Shown here piece after piece: positions 8,436 to 17,144 of a stretch of 64,000 bases of DNA. This stretch comes from Amycolatopsis vastitatis. Its GTDB lineage: Bacteria; Actinomycetota; Actinomycetes; Mycobacteriales; Pseudonocardiaceae. The notes under the pieces were generated by a model. That model searched no databases and was not told where the DNA came from. It saw nothing but the letters and a program-made list of their open reading frames with translations. The stretch is from contig NZ_NMUL01000012.1 of the NCBI RefSeq assembly GCF_002234595.1, forward strand, positions 1-64,000, written 5' to 3'. A program made the position numbers and the translations under genes. How positions within the stretch are numbered: position 1 is the stretch's first letter; each line of letters begins with the position of its first letter.

Positions 8436-9188
8436 ATGCGCATCGGCCTGCTGTACCCGACCCGGGACTGCGGCGAGGACGACTTCGCCGCCCTGTGCCG
8501 CCGGCTCGATCCCGCCCCCAGCCTCGACTTCGCCTACGTCGAAGGCGATACGGACGTCGGCCCCGACGCGGCCGCCCAGACCGCCGCCGTGCGTGCGCTC
8601 GGGACACCCGGACGCCTGACCGCGGCCGCCGACAAGCTGCCGGCCATTCCGGACGTCGTCAGCTGGGCGTGCTCCAGCTGCAGCTTCGCCCACGGCCTCG
8701 ACGGCGCCCGCGAACAGGCGCGGGCGCTCGCCGAGCACGTCGGCGTCCGGGCAAGCAGCACGTCGCTGGCCTACCTCGCCGCCCTCGACCGGCTGGGGGC
8801 CGGCCGCGTCGCACTCGCTTCCGTCTACCACCCGGACCTGACCGCCGCCTTCGCCGCCTTTCTCGCCGAGGCGGGCGTGACGACGGTGCACGCCGTGTCG
8901 GCCGACGCGGGCTCCGATCGCACGCTCGCCGCCTGGGGCGGGCACCGGATCACCGAGCTGGCCGTCGCGGCGGACCACGCCGACGCCGACGCCGTGCTCG
9001 TCCCCGAGACCGCCCTGCACACCACGCCGCTGCTCGCCGGTCTGGACGAACGGCTGCGGAAGCCGGTGCTCACGGCGACCGCGGTCACCGTGTGGGACGC
9101 GATGGGATCGGCACCGGCGCAAAGCGGCCTGGGGACGCTGTTCAGTGCCGGGCCGTCCCGCCGTCGGCGGAGCTCATCCTCCTCGTGA
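8436..9188 (+). CDS. Asp/Glu racemase / maleate isomerase-like protein
   Basis: The 250-residue protein starts MRIGLLYPTRD. It has the Cys-containing VSWACSSCSF segment (C79, C82), the position of the first catalytic cysteine in the arylmalonate decarboxylase / maleate cis-trans isomerase branch of the Asp/Glu racemase superfamily. The late PVLTATAVTVWDAMG fits the same fold, but I do not see a second catalytic Cys there. The reaction is therefore uncertain. The last ~15 residues (RRRRSSSSS) run into the convergent GAF-ANTAR gene, a 47-bp overlap, and may be non-functional read-through. Confidence 0.7.
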   Translation: MRIGLLYPTRDCGEDDFAALCRRLDPAPSLDFAYVEGDTDVGPDAAAQTAAVRALGTPGRLTAAADKLPAIPDVVSWACSSCSFAHGLDGAREQARALAEHVGVRASSTSLAYLAALDRLGAGRVALASVYHPDLTAAFAAFLAEAGVTTVHAVSADAGSDRTLAAWGGHRITELAVAADHADADAVLVPETALHTTPLLAGLDERLRKPVLTATAVTVWDAMGSAPAQSGLGTLFSAGPSRRRRSSSSS

Positions 9189-9888
9189 ACCGGGCCGCGA
9201 CGTCGCGCAGCTTGATGTTCGTGTGCTGGGACTCCACGATCAGCCGCTGCATCGCCGTGTCCTCGTTCACCCGGTGGATCAGCATCAGCATGCCCTTCGC
9301 CTGCTCGATCACCGCGCGCGTCTCCATCGCGTTGCGGAGCTCGTCGGCCAGGCGGCGGGCCTCGCGGTAGCGGCGGGTCAGCCGCAGGACCGTTTCCACG
9401 CAGAGCGTGAACAGCCGCAGCACCTTCGTGTCGAACTCGTGGTAGCCGTGGGTCTCGAACCCGAACAGCGTGATCGCGCCGACGAGCGTGTCGTCCACCC
9501 GGAGCGGGACCGCCAGGTAGCTGCCCACGCCGAGCTCCTTCGCCGCGGCGACGAACTCGGGCCACCGATCGCCCGTTTCGTCGACCGCGACCCGCACGAC
9601 CTCGCCCGTGAGCGCCGCGAGCAGGCCGGGACCGTCGCCTGCCGCGTACTGGACGTCGTCGATGCGCCGGGCTCGCTCGTCGGTGAAGGCCGCGGTCTGC
9701 GTCACGCCATCGCGGACGACCATGATGCTGGCCAGGTCCGCGTCCGGGACCACCCGGACCGCCTCGCCGCAGACCGCGTCGAGCAGACCGGGCGTGTCGG
9801 ACATCGATTCGAGGACCCCGACGAGATCGGCCAGGACGGCGTTCAGCTCGTCGACCCGCTCCGCCATGCCGTCGCCAGTGGTCGGCAA
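9142..9888 (-). CDS. GAF and ANTAR domain RNA-binding regulator
   Basis: The 248-residue protein starts with TTG behind GGAGGGGTGG; an in-frame ATG seven codons later is the alternative. Residues ~10-165 form a GAF sensor domain. Residues ~185-240 (ELRNAMETRAVIEQAKGML ... IKLRDVAARF) form an ANTAR domain, which binds paired hairpins in nascent RNA and prevents termination. The ligand is unknown. The gene is monocistronic and overlaps the end of the racemase-like gene. Confidence 0.88.
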   Translation of the reverse strand: MPTTGDGMAERVDELNAVLADLVGVLESMSDTPGLLDAVCGEAVRVVPDADLASIMVVRDGVTQTAAFTDERARRIDDVQYAAGDGPGLLAALTGEVVRVAVDETGDRWPEFVAAAKELGVGSYLAVPLRVDDTLVGAITLFGFETHGYHEFDTKVLRLFTLCVETVLRLTRRYREARRLADELRNAMETRAVIEQAKGMLMLIHRVNEDTAMQRLIVESQHTNIKLRDVAARFTRRMSSADGGTARH

Positions 9889-10009
9889 GGCCCACCCCTC
9901 CCATGCGTCAAGCCGCGAGCACGGGGAATGAGCTCGCCAGCAGCGTCAACCGAGACCACCGCTGGCGTTTCAACGGGTCCGGACGAATTCTACCGGCCAC
10001 GGGCGCCCG

Positions 10010-10033
10010 GTTTGACGTCGGCCGCGCCGGGTA
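10010..10033 (+). promoter_or_regulatory. SigB/SigF-type stress promoter before the DUF3140 gene
   Basis: GTTT-N15-GGGTA matches the actinobacterial general-stress sigma factor pattern (GTTT, 13-16 nt, GGGTA). It ends 10 nt before the ATG, so the leader would be very short. The match is by eye only. Confidence 0.5.
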
Positions 10034-10043
10034 GCCGCGGAAG

Positions 10044-10379
10044 ATGGACAATCCGGCTGTTGACGACGAGTTGTGGGCGGAGTTCCACCGGGTGGTGAAC
10101 ATGACCTCGCGCGAGCTGGAGGACTGGCTGCGCACGCGCGACGCGGGCCCGGAGACCGAACCGCTCCCCCGCGAGGCGGGCCCGCCGACGGGCAACGAAG
10201 TGCTGGCCATCCTGCGCAAGCGCCGCTCCGACGTGGACCACCACGACGCGGACGTGATGCGCAAGATCGTCGACCGGGTGCACGCACAGCGCCGCGACGA
10301 CCTCGAGCCGACCGCGGGCGAGACCCACTGGCGCCACCGGCTGATGTCGATCGGCCACGACCCGCTCAAGCCCGCCTGA
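10044..10379 (+). CDS. DUF3140 protein
   Basis: This is a 111-residue, charged, soluble protein. The N-terminal half (ELWAEFHRVVNMTSRELEDWL) and the later LAILRKRRSD and HWRHRLMSIGHD segments are the hallmarks of DUF3140, a small actinobacterial family of unknown function. Related genes often sit with stress or DNA-repair genes. The stress-type promoter just upstream fits that view. Transcription would end at the perfect hairpin that follows. Confidence 0.75.
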   Translation: MDNPAVDDELWAEFHRVVNMTSRELEDWLRTRDAGPETEPLPREAGPPTGNEVLAILRKRRSDVDHHDADVMRKIVDRVHAQRRDDLEPTAGETHWRHRLMSIGHDPLKPA

Positions 10380-10393
10380 GGCCCCGAAAAGCC

Positions 10394-10434
10394 GTGAAGG
10401 CCACCTTGCGGGGATCCCGCAAGGTGGCCTTCAC
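10394..10434. terminator. Bidirectional hairpin with 19-bp perfect arms
   Basis: The arms begin GTGAAGGCCACCTTG and meet around a 3-nt loop with a BamHI-like centre (GGGGATCCC). It lies between the DUF3140 gene and the convergent end of the glycan operon and would terminate both. GTGAAGGCCACCTT hairpins recur between genes in Amycolatopsis genomes, as far as I recall. Confidence 0.8.
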
Positions 10435-10446
10435 GCACGAGCAGGG

Positions 10447-12432
10447 TCAGCCTGCCACGGCCTGCCAGCGCTGGTTCGGCCCGTTGGTCGGCTTGTACAG
10501 GCCGATCCGCGCGCCGTCTTCGCGGGACTCGCTCGTGACGTCGAGCAGCTGGCCGCTCGCCGCGTTCACGAACGTCCAGGTGCCGTCACCGGTGGTGGAC
10601 AGCGTCCACTCCGCCGCCGGGTCGCACGTTCCCGCCGCGGCCAGCGTCACCGCGCCGCCGGAGGTGCCGAGCACCTGGCCCGTGCCGACGTTGGTGATCG
10701 TGAACCGGTCGCGGTTGCCGTAGCGGCCCGTGCGGTCGGTGAGCGTCCAGCGCTGCGCGGGCGCCGAAGCGTCCGTCGTGCGCTGCACCAGCGAGCCGTT
10801 CTCCGCGGAGAGGGACTTGCCGCTCTGCACCCCGGTGAAAGTGAACGGCTTGCCGGAGCCGAGGCCCGTGCCGGCCGCCGTCGAGGAGACGCCGTCGACG
10901 AGGAAGCTGGTCACCGAACGCGCCGGCACCCGCAGCGTCGCCTTGCCCGCCGTTACCCGCACCGGCTTGCCGCGCTGCAGCGCGCCGTTGACGTCGGTGA
11001 CGACCGGCGTCACCGACGCGCCGGGCCGGACATTCCGGAAGCCCGACAGGTCCAGCGTGACGTCCTGGGCGTCGGTGCCCGAGTTGGTGTGCACGACCGT
11101 CGCCAGGTCCTCGCCGCGCATCGCGGCCGTCGACGCGGTGTCGTTCACCCCGACCAGCCGGTCGCCCGGCTTGATGTAGTGGGTGAAGTTGCGCATCGTG
11201 TTGAACTTCGTGTTGGTCTTGATCTGGCAGGTCTGCAGCGTGGCGTTCTTCGGGCAGTCGAACGGGACCTGGATCTCGCCCCAGTTCATCCCCGCTGCGG
11301 ACTCGCCGCCCGGCTTCATGTTGTTGTAGTCCTCGATCGGCTGCCAGCTGACCCACGCGCTGGGTTCGAGCAGGCGCAGGTCGTCGGTGATCTGCTTGGC
11401 CATCCCGAGGCCGGGGTCCATGTCCGTGAAGTCCTGGCGGTCCAGCCAGCTGCCGCCGACCTCGCTCATCCACAGCGGCTTGTCGCCGCCCTTGGCCAGG
11501 TCACGCGGGACCGGCCGGTTGCCGGTGCCGTAGGTGTGCACGTTGAGCCGGCCCGCCGCCGCACGGGCGTCGGCCGACCAGCCGGCCCAGTCCGCGGCGA
11601 AGATGTCCGGGTTGGTCTCGTCGGGCGCGGAGACGATCGCCCGCGAGCCGGCCGCCTTCAGGGCGCCGGCCATCGCCGGGATCAGCTGGGACTGGACCGA
11701 CGGCCCGATGTGCGCGCCTTCCTGCCGTCCGCCGGCCGGGTTGCCGTCGGCGCCGAGGGTGGTCTTCCAGTAGTTCGTGTTCGGCTCGTTCATCGGGTTC
11801 ACCGACGAGAACTTGATGCCGTGCGCGCGTTCGAGCGTGCGCACGGCCTGCGTCAGGTACGCGGTGAAGTCGCCGATCTTGTCGGCGCGCAGCTGTTCGT
11901 CGGTGGCGTTGAAGCCGCCCGAGACGTACCCCGACACGGTCTGGAAGTACGGCGGCGAGTTGCTGAACGCCTCCCACTTCGTGACGCGGTTCTTGATCTT
12001 GTCCAGCCACCAGCGCTGGTTCGGGTCGGCCTTGGGGTCGAACTCGGCCGGGTTCCCGGGCGTCCACCAGTCCTTGTCGGCGCGGGTGGTGCCGGCCGGC
12101 GCCTTCCACCAGCCCGGGACCGCGGCGCCCGGACGCAGGTACGCCGGGACGTCGGGGGCGTTGCCGCCGCCGATGTTGAACCGGGCGATGTTCAGGTTCA
12201 GCCCGTCCGGGCCGAAGACCAGGTCGGCCAGCTTGTTCCGGATCGCGTCGGGGTAGCCGCCGGTCGCCTCGGCCATCCACGCCAGGCTGGCGCCCCAGCC
12301 GTCGAACGACTGCTGCCGGTAGGCCGGGTCCGGCTTCACGGTCACGGCGGTGGCCGCTTCCGCCGGAGCCGATGCGATTCCAGCCGTAACAATTGGTACA
12401 CAAAGGACGGTGAGCAAACGCCGCAAGTTCAT
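10447..12432 (-). CDS. Secreted GH30-family glycanase with C-terminal ricin-type domain
   Basis: The 661-residue protein has a Sec signal ending near residue 27 (APAEAA). The GH30 barrel has acid/base E216 in NPMNEPN and nucleophile E324 in WMSEVGGSW. A beta-sandwich follows, and the last ~130 residues form a ricin-like carbohydrate-binding module (QRW motifs). It resembles actinobacterial endo-beta-1,6-galactanases of GH30, which trim type II arabinogalactan side chains, although the exact bond is inferred from context. It is the last gene of the operon and ends at a strong hairpin. It is the only enzyme of the set with a secretion signal, so it would make oligosaccharides for the ABC transporter. 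Confidence 0.85.
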   Translation of the reverse strand: MNLRRLLTVLCVPIVTAGIASAPAEAATAVTVKPDPAYRQQSFDGWGASLAWMAEATGGYPDAIRNKLADLVFGPDGLNLNIARFNIGGGNAPDVPAYLRPGAAVPGWWKAPAGTTRADKDWWTPGNPAEFDPKADPNQRWWLDKIKNRVTKWEAFSNSPPYFQTVSGYVSGGFNATDEQLRADKIGDFTAYLTQAVRTLERAHGIKFSSVNPMNEPNTNYWKTTLGADGNPAGGRQEGAHIGPSVQSQLIPAMAGALKAAGSRAIVSAPDETNPDIFAADWAGWSADARAAAGRLNVHTYGTGNRPVPRDLAKGGDKPLWMSEVGGSWLDRQDFTDMDPGLGMAKQITDDLRLLEPSAWVSWQPIEDYNNMKPGGESAAGMNWGEIQVPFDCPKNATLQTCQIKTNTKFNTMRNFTHYIKPGDRLVGVNDTASTAAMRGEDLATVVHTNSGTDAQDVTLDLSGFRNVRPGASVTPVVTDVNGALQRGKPVRVTAGKATLRVPARSVTSFLVDGVSSTAAGTGLGSGKPFTFTGVQSGKSLSAENGSLVQRTTDASAPAQRWTLTDRTGRYGNRDRFTITNVGTGQVLGTSGGAVTLAAAGTCDPAAEWTLSTTGDGTWTFVNAASGQLLDVTSESREDGARIGLYKPTNGPNQRWQAVAG

Positions 12433-12466
12433 CGTCGAACTGCCCTTCGGGTGCGGTGGGGACTTC

Positions 12467-14221
12467 TCAGGCCTCGGTGTGGCCCAGCAGCGGCCGCGGC
12501 ACGAACCGGGCCGCGGGGTCGAGCATCGTGCCGAGTTCGAGCACGACGAGTTCGTTGGCGCCGGCCCGGACCACCGGGCGCGGCACGTACAGCGTCCGTT
12601 GCGGTCCGCGCCGCCAGTACCGGCCGAGCGCGAACCCGTTGAGCCACGCCACGCCCTTGCCCCATTCCCCGGTGTCGAGGAAGAGGTCGGCGGGCTCGTC
12701 GACGTCGATTTGCGCGCGCAGCAGCACCGGCCCGGCCACCGGACCCGGAACGGACTCCGGCCGCGAAGACCGCAGCGAAGGCAGCGCGGCCAGGTCGAGC
12801 GGCAGCACGTCCCAGCCGGCCAGCGGTTCGCCGTGCAGTGACGCCCCGCCGATGATGCCCTTCGCCTCGCCGATGCGCGGGCCGTAGTCGACGCGGCCCT
12901 GGTCCTCGACCAGCACCAGCAGCTCGCCGGCCGCGCGCGGCAGCGGGATCGCGCGGTCGTGGTGCTCGCGGGTGAGCGTGCCGACGAGGTCGCCGTCGAA
13001 GAACACCGTCGCGCGGTCGCGGACCTCGCCGAAGGTCAGCACGCCGGGCCGGTCGCCCGCCACCGAAGTACGCAGCAACGCCAGCTGCGGCATCGGCGTG
13101 AGGTCGTCGAACACCGGCAGGTCCTCGTGGAACTCCCAGGTGCCCCAGCGATCCGGCGCGTCGAGCAGGCGGACCGGGTCGCGCAGGCTGCCACGAGGCG
13201 TCGGCGCGGGCCGCGCCGGGGGCGGGACGGTGTCGGGAACCTTGTGGTAGCGGGCGATCACGTCCCGGAACGCGTGGTACTTCGGCGTCGGGTCGCCGGC
13301 TTCGTCCAGCGGCGCGTCGTAGTCGTAGGACGTGACCAGCGGCTGGTAGACGCCCTTGTCGTTGGCGCCGTTGGTGAGGCCGAAGTTGGTGCCCCCGTGG
13401 AACATGTACAGGTTGACCGACGCGCCCGCGGCGAGCAGCACGTCGAGTTCCGCCGCCGAGTCCGCGGCCGCGGTGGTGTGGTGGTGCGCGCCCCAGTGGT
13501 CGAACCAGCCGTTCCAGAACTCGCTGCACATCAGCGGCCCGGTCGGCTGGTGCTCCCGCAGGATCGCCAGCCGCGCCTCGGCGCCGGAACCGAACGACGC
13601 GGTGCGGTGCAGCCCGTCGAGGCTGCCCGCCTCGAGCATCTCCGGCGTCGGCTGGTCCACTGTGGTCAGTGGCACGGTGATGCCCGATTCGCGCGTGTGC
13701 TCGGCAAGCGCTTTCAGGTAGCGCTTGTCGTCGCCGAACGCGCCGTACTCGTTTTCGACCTGGACGAGCAGCACCGGTCCCCCGCGGTCGATCTGGTGCG
13801 GGACGACGACTTCGTACACCTTCGTCAGGTATTCGCGCACCGCGTCCAGGTACTTCGGCTCGTACCGGCGCACCCCGACCGACGGGTCGCGGAACAGCCA
13901 CGCCGGCAGCCCGCCGTTGTCCCATTCGGCGCAGATGTACGGGCCGGGCCGCACGATCGCGTACATCCCGGCGTCGGCGACGAGCCGCAGGAAGCGGTCC
14001 AGGTCGAGGCCGCCGGACAGGTCGAACGTGCCGGGCTCGGGGGCGTGCGCGTTCCACGCCACGTACGTCTCGATGGTGTTGAGCCCCATCCGCCGGGCCT
14101 TGTCGATCCGGTCGGCCCACAGGTCCGGGTGCACCCGGAAGTAGTGCAGGGCGCCGGACAGGATGCGGAACGGGCGGCCGTCGAGCAGGAAGTCGGTTTC
14201 CCCGATGGCGAACTCAGGCAT
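12467..14221 (-). CDS. GH35 beta-galactosidase (cytosolic)
   Basis: The 584-residue protein has the GH35 signature RPGPYICAEWDNGG near 91-104, acid/base E158 in QVENEYG and nucleophile E234 in CSEFWNGW. C-terminal beta-sandwich domains include WLNGFALGRYW. There is no signal peptide, so it acts on imported galacto-oligosaccharides, releasing terminal beta-galactose. Its start overlaps the stop of the GH51 gene by 8 nt, implying translational coupling. A 34-nt gap separates it from GH30. Confidence 0.95.
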   Translation of the reverse strand: MPEFAIGETDFLLDGRPFRILSGALHYFRVHPDLWADRIDKARRMGLNTIETYVAWNAHAPEPGTFDLSGGLDLDRFLRLVADAGMYAIVRPGPYICAEWDNGGLPAWLFRDPSVGVRRYEPKYLDAVREYLTKVYEVVVPHQIDRGGPVLLVQVENEYGAFGDDKRYLKALAEHTRESGITVPLTTVDQPTPEMLEAGSLDGLHRTASFGSGAEARLAILREHQPTGPLMCSEFWNGWFDHWGAHHHTTAAADSAAELDVLLAAGASVNLYMFHGGTNFGLTNGANDKGVYQPLVTSYDYDAPLDEAGDPTPKYHAFRDVIARYHKVPDTVPPPARPAPTPRGSLRDPVRLLDAPDRWGTWEFHEDLPVFDDLTPMPQLALLRTSVAGDRPGVLTFGEVRDRATVFFDGDLVGTLTREHHDRAIPLPRAAGELLVLVEDQGRVDYGPRIGEAKGIIGGASLHGEPLAGWDVLPLDLAALPSLRSSRPESVPGPVAGPVLLRAQIDVDEPADLFLDTGEWGKGVAWLNGFALGRYWRRGPQRTLYVPRPVVRAGANELVVLELGTMLDPAARFVPRPLLGHTEA

Positions 14222-15752
14222 CCGGGGCCGCCTGCGGCGTCAGCTGCAGCACGGTCCAGGACAAGGGTGGCAGTGTCACGGTGATGGTGGTCCCCCCGGG
14301 ATCGGACGTCGCGGCGGCGCCGGGTAGCGGCACCGGCCGGACCGGTTGTAAGTCGGCGGTGTTCACGGTGTGGCGGGTCTCGCCGTCCGGTGTGGTCAGG
14401 GTTTCGGCGGCGTAGACGCCGAACCGGGCGCCGCGCAGGCGGATCCGGACTTCGGTCGGCGACGCCGTGGCGCGGTTGGTCAGGAACACCGCGCCACGCC
14501 CGGACTCCTCGACCGTCGCGGCGACGTCGACGAGGTCGACTTCGCCGTGCTGCGCGGTGCGCAGCCGCTCGCCTTCGACGGTCAGGCGCAGGCTCGACCC
14601 GCCGGCCAGCGCGGCGACGCGCTGGAACGGGTGGAACGTCGTCTGCCGCCAGGCCGGGCCACCGGGCTCGGTGCGGATCGGCGCGATGACGTTCACCAGC
14701 TGGGCCTGGTTCGCCATGGTGACGCGGTCGACGTTGCGCAGCAACGAGCTCAGCAGCGACCCGACGACGACCGCGTCGGTGACGGTGTAGGTGTCCTCGA
14801 TGATCCGCGGGTGCTGCCGCCAGCCGCCCTCGGCCAGCTTCGCCTGGTCGGCCTCGTTCCAGCGGCGCAGGTCCCAGACGTTCCACTCGTCGACGCTGAT
14901 CCCGATCTTCTTGTCGAGGCCCAGCTCCGCCAGGGTTTCGTCGATGACCCCCGCCGTCGTGCGGATGTAGCGGTCCAGCGCGGCGCCGCTGGCCAGGTAG
15001 CTGTCGGTGTCGCCGTGCAGCTCCTGGTAGTAGGCGTGCAGCGAGATGTGGTCGACCAGCTCGGCGGTGTGGCGCAGCACCGTGCGCTCCCACGAGCCGA
15101 ACGTCGGCATGTCCGCGTGCGAACTGCCGGCCACGACCAGTTCGAGGTCCGGGTCGATCATCCGCATGAGACGCGCGGTCTCCGCGGCCAGGCGGCCGTA
15201 CTCCTCGGCCGTCTTGTGGCCGATCTGCCACGGGCCGTCCATCTCGTTGCCCAGGCACCACAGCTTGAAGCCGAACGGGCGGTCGGCGCCGTTCGCGCGC
15301 CTCCGCTCGCTCAGTTCCGTGCCACCGGCGTGGTTGCAGTACTCCAGGACGTCGGCGGCCTCCTGGATGCCGCGGGTGCCGAGGTTGACGGCGTACATCA
15401 CCTCGGCACCCGCGGCTTCGGCCCACGCGACGAATTCGTGCAGGCCGAAGCGGTTGGACTCGACGCTGTGCCACGCGGGGTCGAGCCGCACGGGCCGGTC
15501 GGGCCCGACTCCGTCTTCCCAGCGGTAGCCGGAGACGAAGTTGCCGCCGGGATAGCGGACCACGGTCGGCCCGAGCTCCCGCACCAGCTCCAGGACGTCG
15601 CCGCGGAAGCCGCGATCGTCCGAAGTGGAGTGTCCGGGTTCGGACAACCCGGTGTACACGGACCGGCCCATGTGTTCGACGAACGAGCCGAAGAGGCGAC
15701 GCGGGACCGGGCCGATGACCTGGCCCGCGTCGGCCTCGATGTGGACTGTCAT
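14214..15752 (-). CDS. GH51 alpha-L-arabinofuranosidase
   Basis: The start MTVHIEADAG is fixed by an ATGA overlap with the upstream binding-protein gene and gives 512 residues. The acid/base is E170 in LGNEMDG and the nucleophile E289 in SVDEWNVW, both in the order expected for GH51. RYPGGNFVSGYRWEDG near 67-81 is also typical. There is no signal peptide, so it removes arabinofuranose from imported oligosaccharides. With GH35 and GH30 it supports arabinogalactan as the substrate. Confidence 0.95.
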   Translation of the reverse strand: MTVHIEADAGQVIGPVPRRLFGSFVEHMGRSVYTGLSEPGHSTSDDRGFRGDVLELVRELGPTVVRYPGGNFVSGYRWEDGVGPDRPVRLDPAWHSVESNRFGLHEFVAWAEAAGAEVMYAVNLGTRGIQEAADVLEYCNHAGGTELSERRRANGADRPFGFKLWCLGNEMDGPWQIGHKTAEEYGRLAAETARLMRMIDPDLELVVAGSSHADMPTFGSWERTVLRHTAELVDHISLHAYYQELHGDTDSYLASGAALDRYIRTTAGVIDETLAELGLDKKIGISVDEWNVWDLRRWNEADQAKLAEGGWRQHPRIIEDTYTVTDAVVVGSLLSSLLRNVDRVTMANQAQLVNVIAPIRTEPGGPAWRQTTFHPFQRVAALAGGSSLRLTVEGERLRTAQHGEVDLVDVAATVEESGRGAVFLTNRATASPTEVRIRLRGARFGVYAAETLTTPDGETRHTVNTADLQPVRPVPLPGAAATSDPGGTTITVTLPPLSWTVLQLTPQAAPDA

Positions 15753-17095
15753 CCCGCGCTGACCGTGAAGCCCTGCTGGTTGCCGTAGTCGACGAGCGCC
15801 TGCTGCCAGGCCGCCAGCCCTGCGTCGAGCCCGGTGTTGGCGAGGTAGGCCTTGCCGACGGTGTCGCTGTAGATGCTGTTGGCGTAGGTCTGGTACGGCA
15901 GGTAGGACCAGCCCGGCGCGACGTCCTTCGACGCCTGGGTCAGCACCTGGTTGACCTTCTGGCCACCGAAGTACGGCATGGTCTCGTCGACGAACGCGGG
16001 CGAGGTCAGGTCGGCCGTGGTGGACGGGAAGCCGCCGCTCTTGATGAACGGCTGGACGCCGCCGCCGTGGTTGAGCCAGCGCACGAACGCCGCCGCGAGG
16101 GCCGGGTTCTTGCTCTGCTTGACCACGGACTGGGTGCTGCCGCCGTTCTCCGCGGTGACCGCCTTCTGGCCGTCGTAGGTCGGCATCGGCGCCACCGCCC
16201 ACTTGCCGCTGCCCGCGGCCACGGAGGAGATGAAGTTGCCGGGCATCCAGGCGCCGGTGGGCAGGGTGGCGATGGTGCCGTCACCGAGGGCGCGGAACCA
16301 GTCGTCGGACCAGCCCGCGATCGGCGAGAGCAGCTTGCCCTGGACCAGCTGGTTCCAGACCGACGTCCACTTCTTGGTGCCGGCGTCGCCCAGGTTGATC
16401 TTCACGTTCCGGCCGTCGACGGTGAACGGGTGGCCGCCCGCCTGCCAGATCATGCTCAGCGTGAACCCGGCGTCACCGGTGTCGGCGGTGATGTACTTGG
16501 TCGGGTCGGCGGCGTGGATCTTCTTCGCCGCGTCGACGTACTCGGCCCAGGTCTTCGGCACGGCGATGCTGTACTTGGCGAAGACTTCCTTGTTGTAGAA
16601 CAGCGCCATCGGGCCGGAGTCCTGCGGCAGGCCGTAGAGCCCGTTGCCGTTCTTCACCTGCGCCCACGTCGAAGCGCTGTAGTCCTTTTCGAACGAACCG
16701 AAGCCGAAGGAGTTGAGGTCGGTCAGCGAATCGGTCAGCGCGAACTGCGGGAGGGCGTAGTACTCGATCTGCGCGACGTCGGGGGCACCCGAGCCGGCCT
16801 TGATCGCGTTCTGGAGCTTGGTGTACTCGTCCTTGTTGGTACCCGCGTTGACGTAGTTGACCTTGACGTTCGGGTATTCCTTCTGGAACGCGGCCACCTG
16901 GTCCTTGGCGGAGGGAGTCCAGCTCCAGTACGTGATCTCGCCGCCGGCCTTCAGCGCGGCGTCGACGGAGTCCTGGCTGCCGGTCGCGGCGGCGGGCGCG
17001 GTGGACGAGCCGCCCCCGGACGAACAGCCGACCGCCAGAGCGGCGGCCAGCGCCACGGCGAGAGCCGCCTTGGCGTGGTTGCGGATGCGTGACAT
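15749..17095 (-). CDS. ABC transporter sugar-binding lipoprotein (family 1)
   Basis: The ATG start has AAGGGA upstream; a GTG five codons earlier lacks one. The 448-residue protein has a lipoprotein signal with lipobox LAVGC near residue 28, a Gly/Ser-rich linker, then a periplasmic-binding fold (WSWTPSAKDQVAAFQKEYP) of the maltose/multiple-sugar type. It would capture oligosaccharides outside the membrane and hand them to the two permeases encoded just upstream. It is coupled to the GH51 gene by ATGA. A 49-nt leader separates it from the preceding permease gene. Confidence 0.93.
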   Translation of the reverse strand: MSRIRNHAKAALAVALAAALAVGCSSGGGSSTAPAAATGSQDSVDAALKAGGEITYWSWTPSAKDQVAAFQKEYPNVKVNYVNAGTNKDEYTKLQNAIKAGSGAPDVAQIEYYALPQFALTDSLTDLNSFGFGSFEKDYSASTWAQVKNGNGLYGLPQDSGPMALFYNKEVFAKYSIAVPKTWAEYVDAAKKIHAADPTKYITADTGDAGFTLSMIWQAGGHPFTVDGRNVKINLGDAGTKKWTSVWNQLVQGKLLSPIAGWSDDWFRALGDGTIATLPTGAWMPGNFISSVAAGSGKWAVAPMPTYDGQKAVTAENGGSTQSVVKQSKNPALAAAFVRWLNHGGGVQPFIKSGGFPSTTADLTSPAFVDETMPYFGGQKVNQVLTQASKDVAPGWSYLPYQTYANSIYSDTVGKAYLANTGLDAGLAAWQQALVDYGNQQGFTVSAG

Positions 17096-17144
17096 CGAGT
17101 GTCCCTTCACGGCGGTGTGACGGCGGGTTTTACTAATGACGCTG

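Noticed and set aside
9142..9188. Overlap of the racemase-like and GAF-ANTAR genes as a regulatory antisense RNA
   Set aside because: The 47-bp tail overlap is ordinary for convergent genes in compact GC-rich genomes, and no extra promoter is visible.
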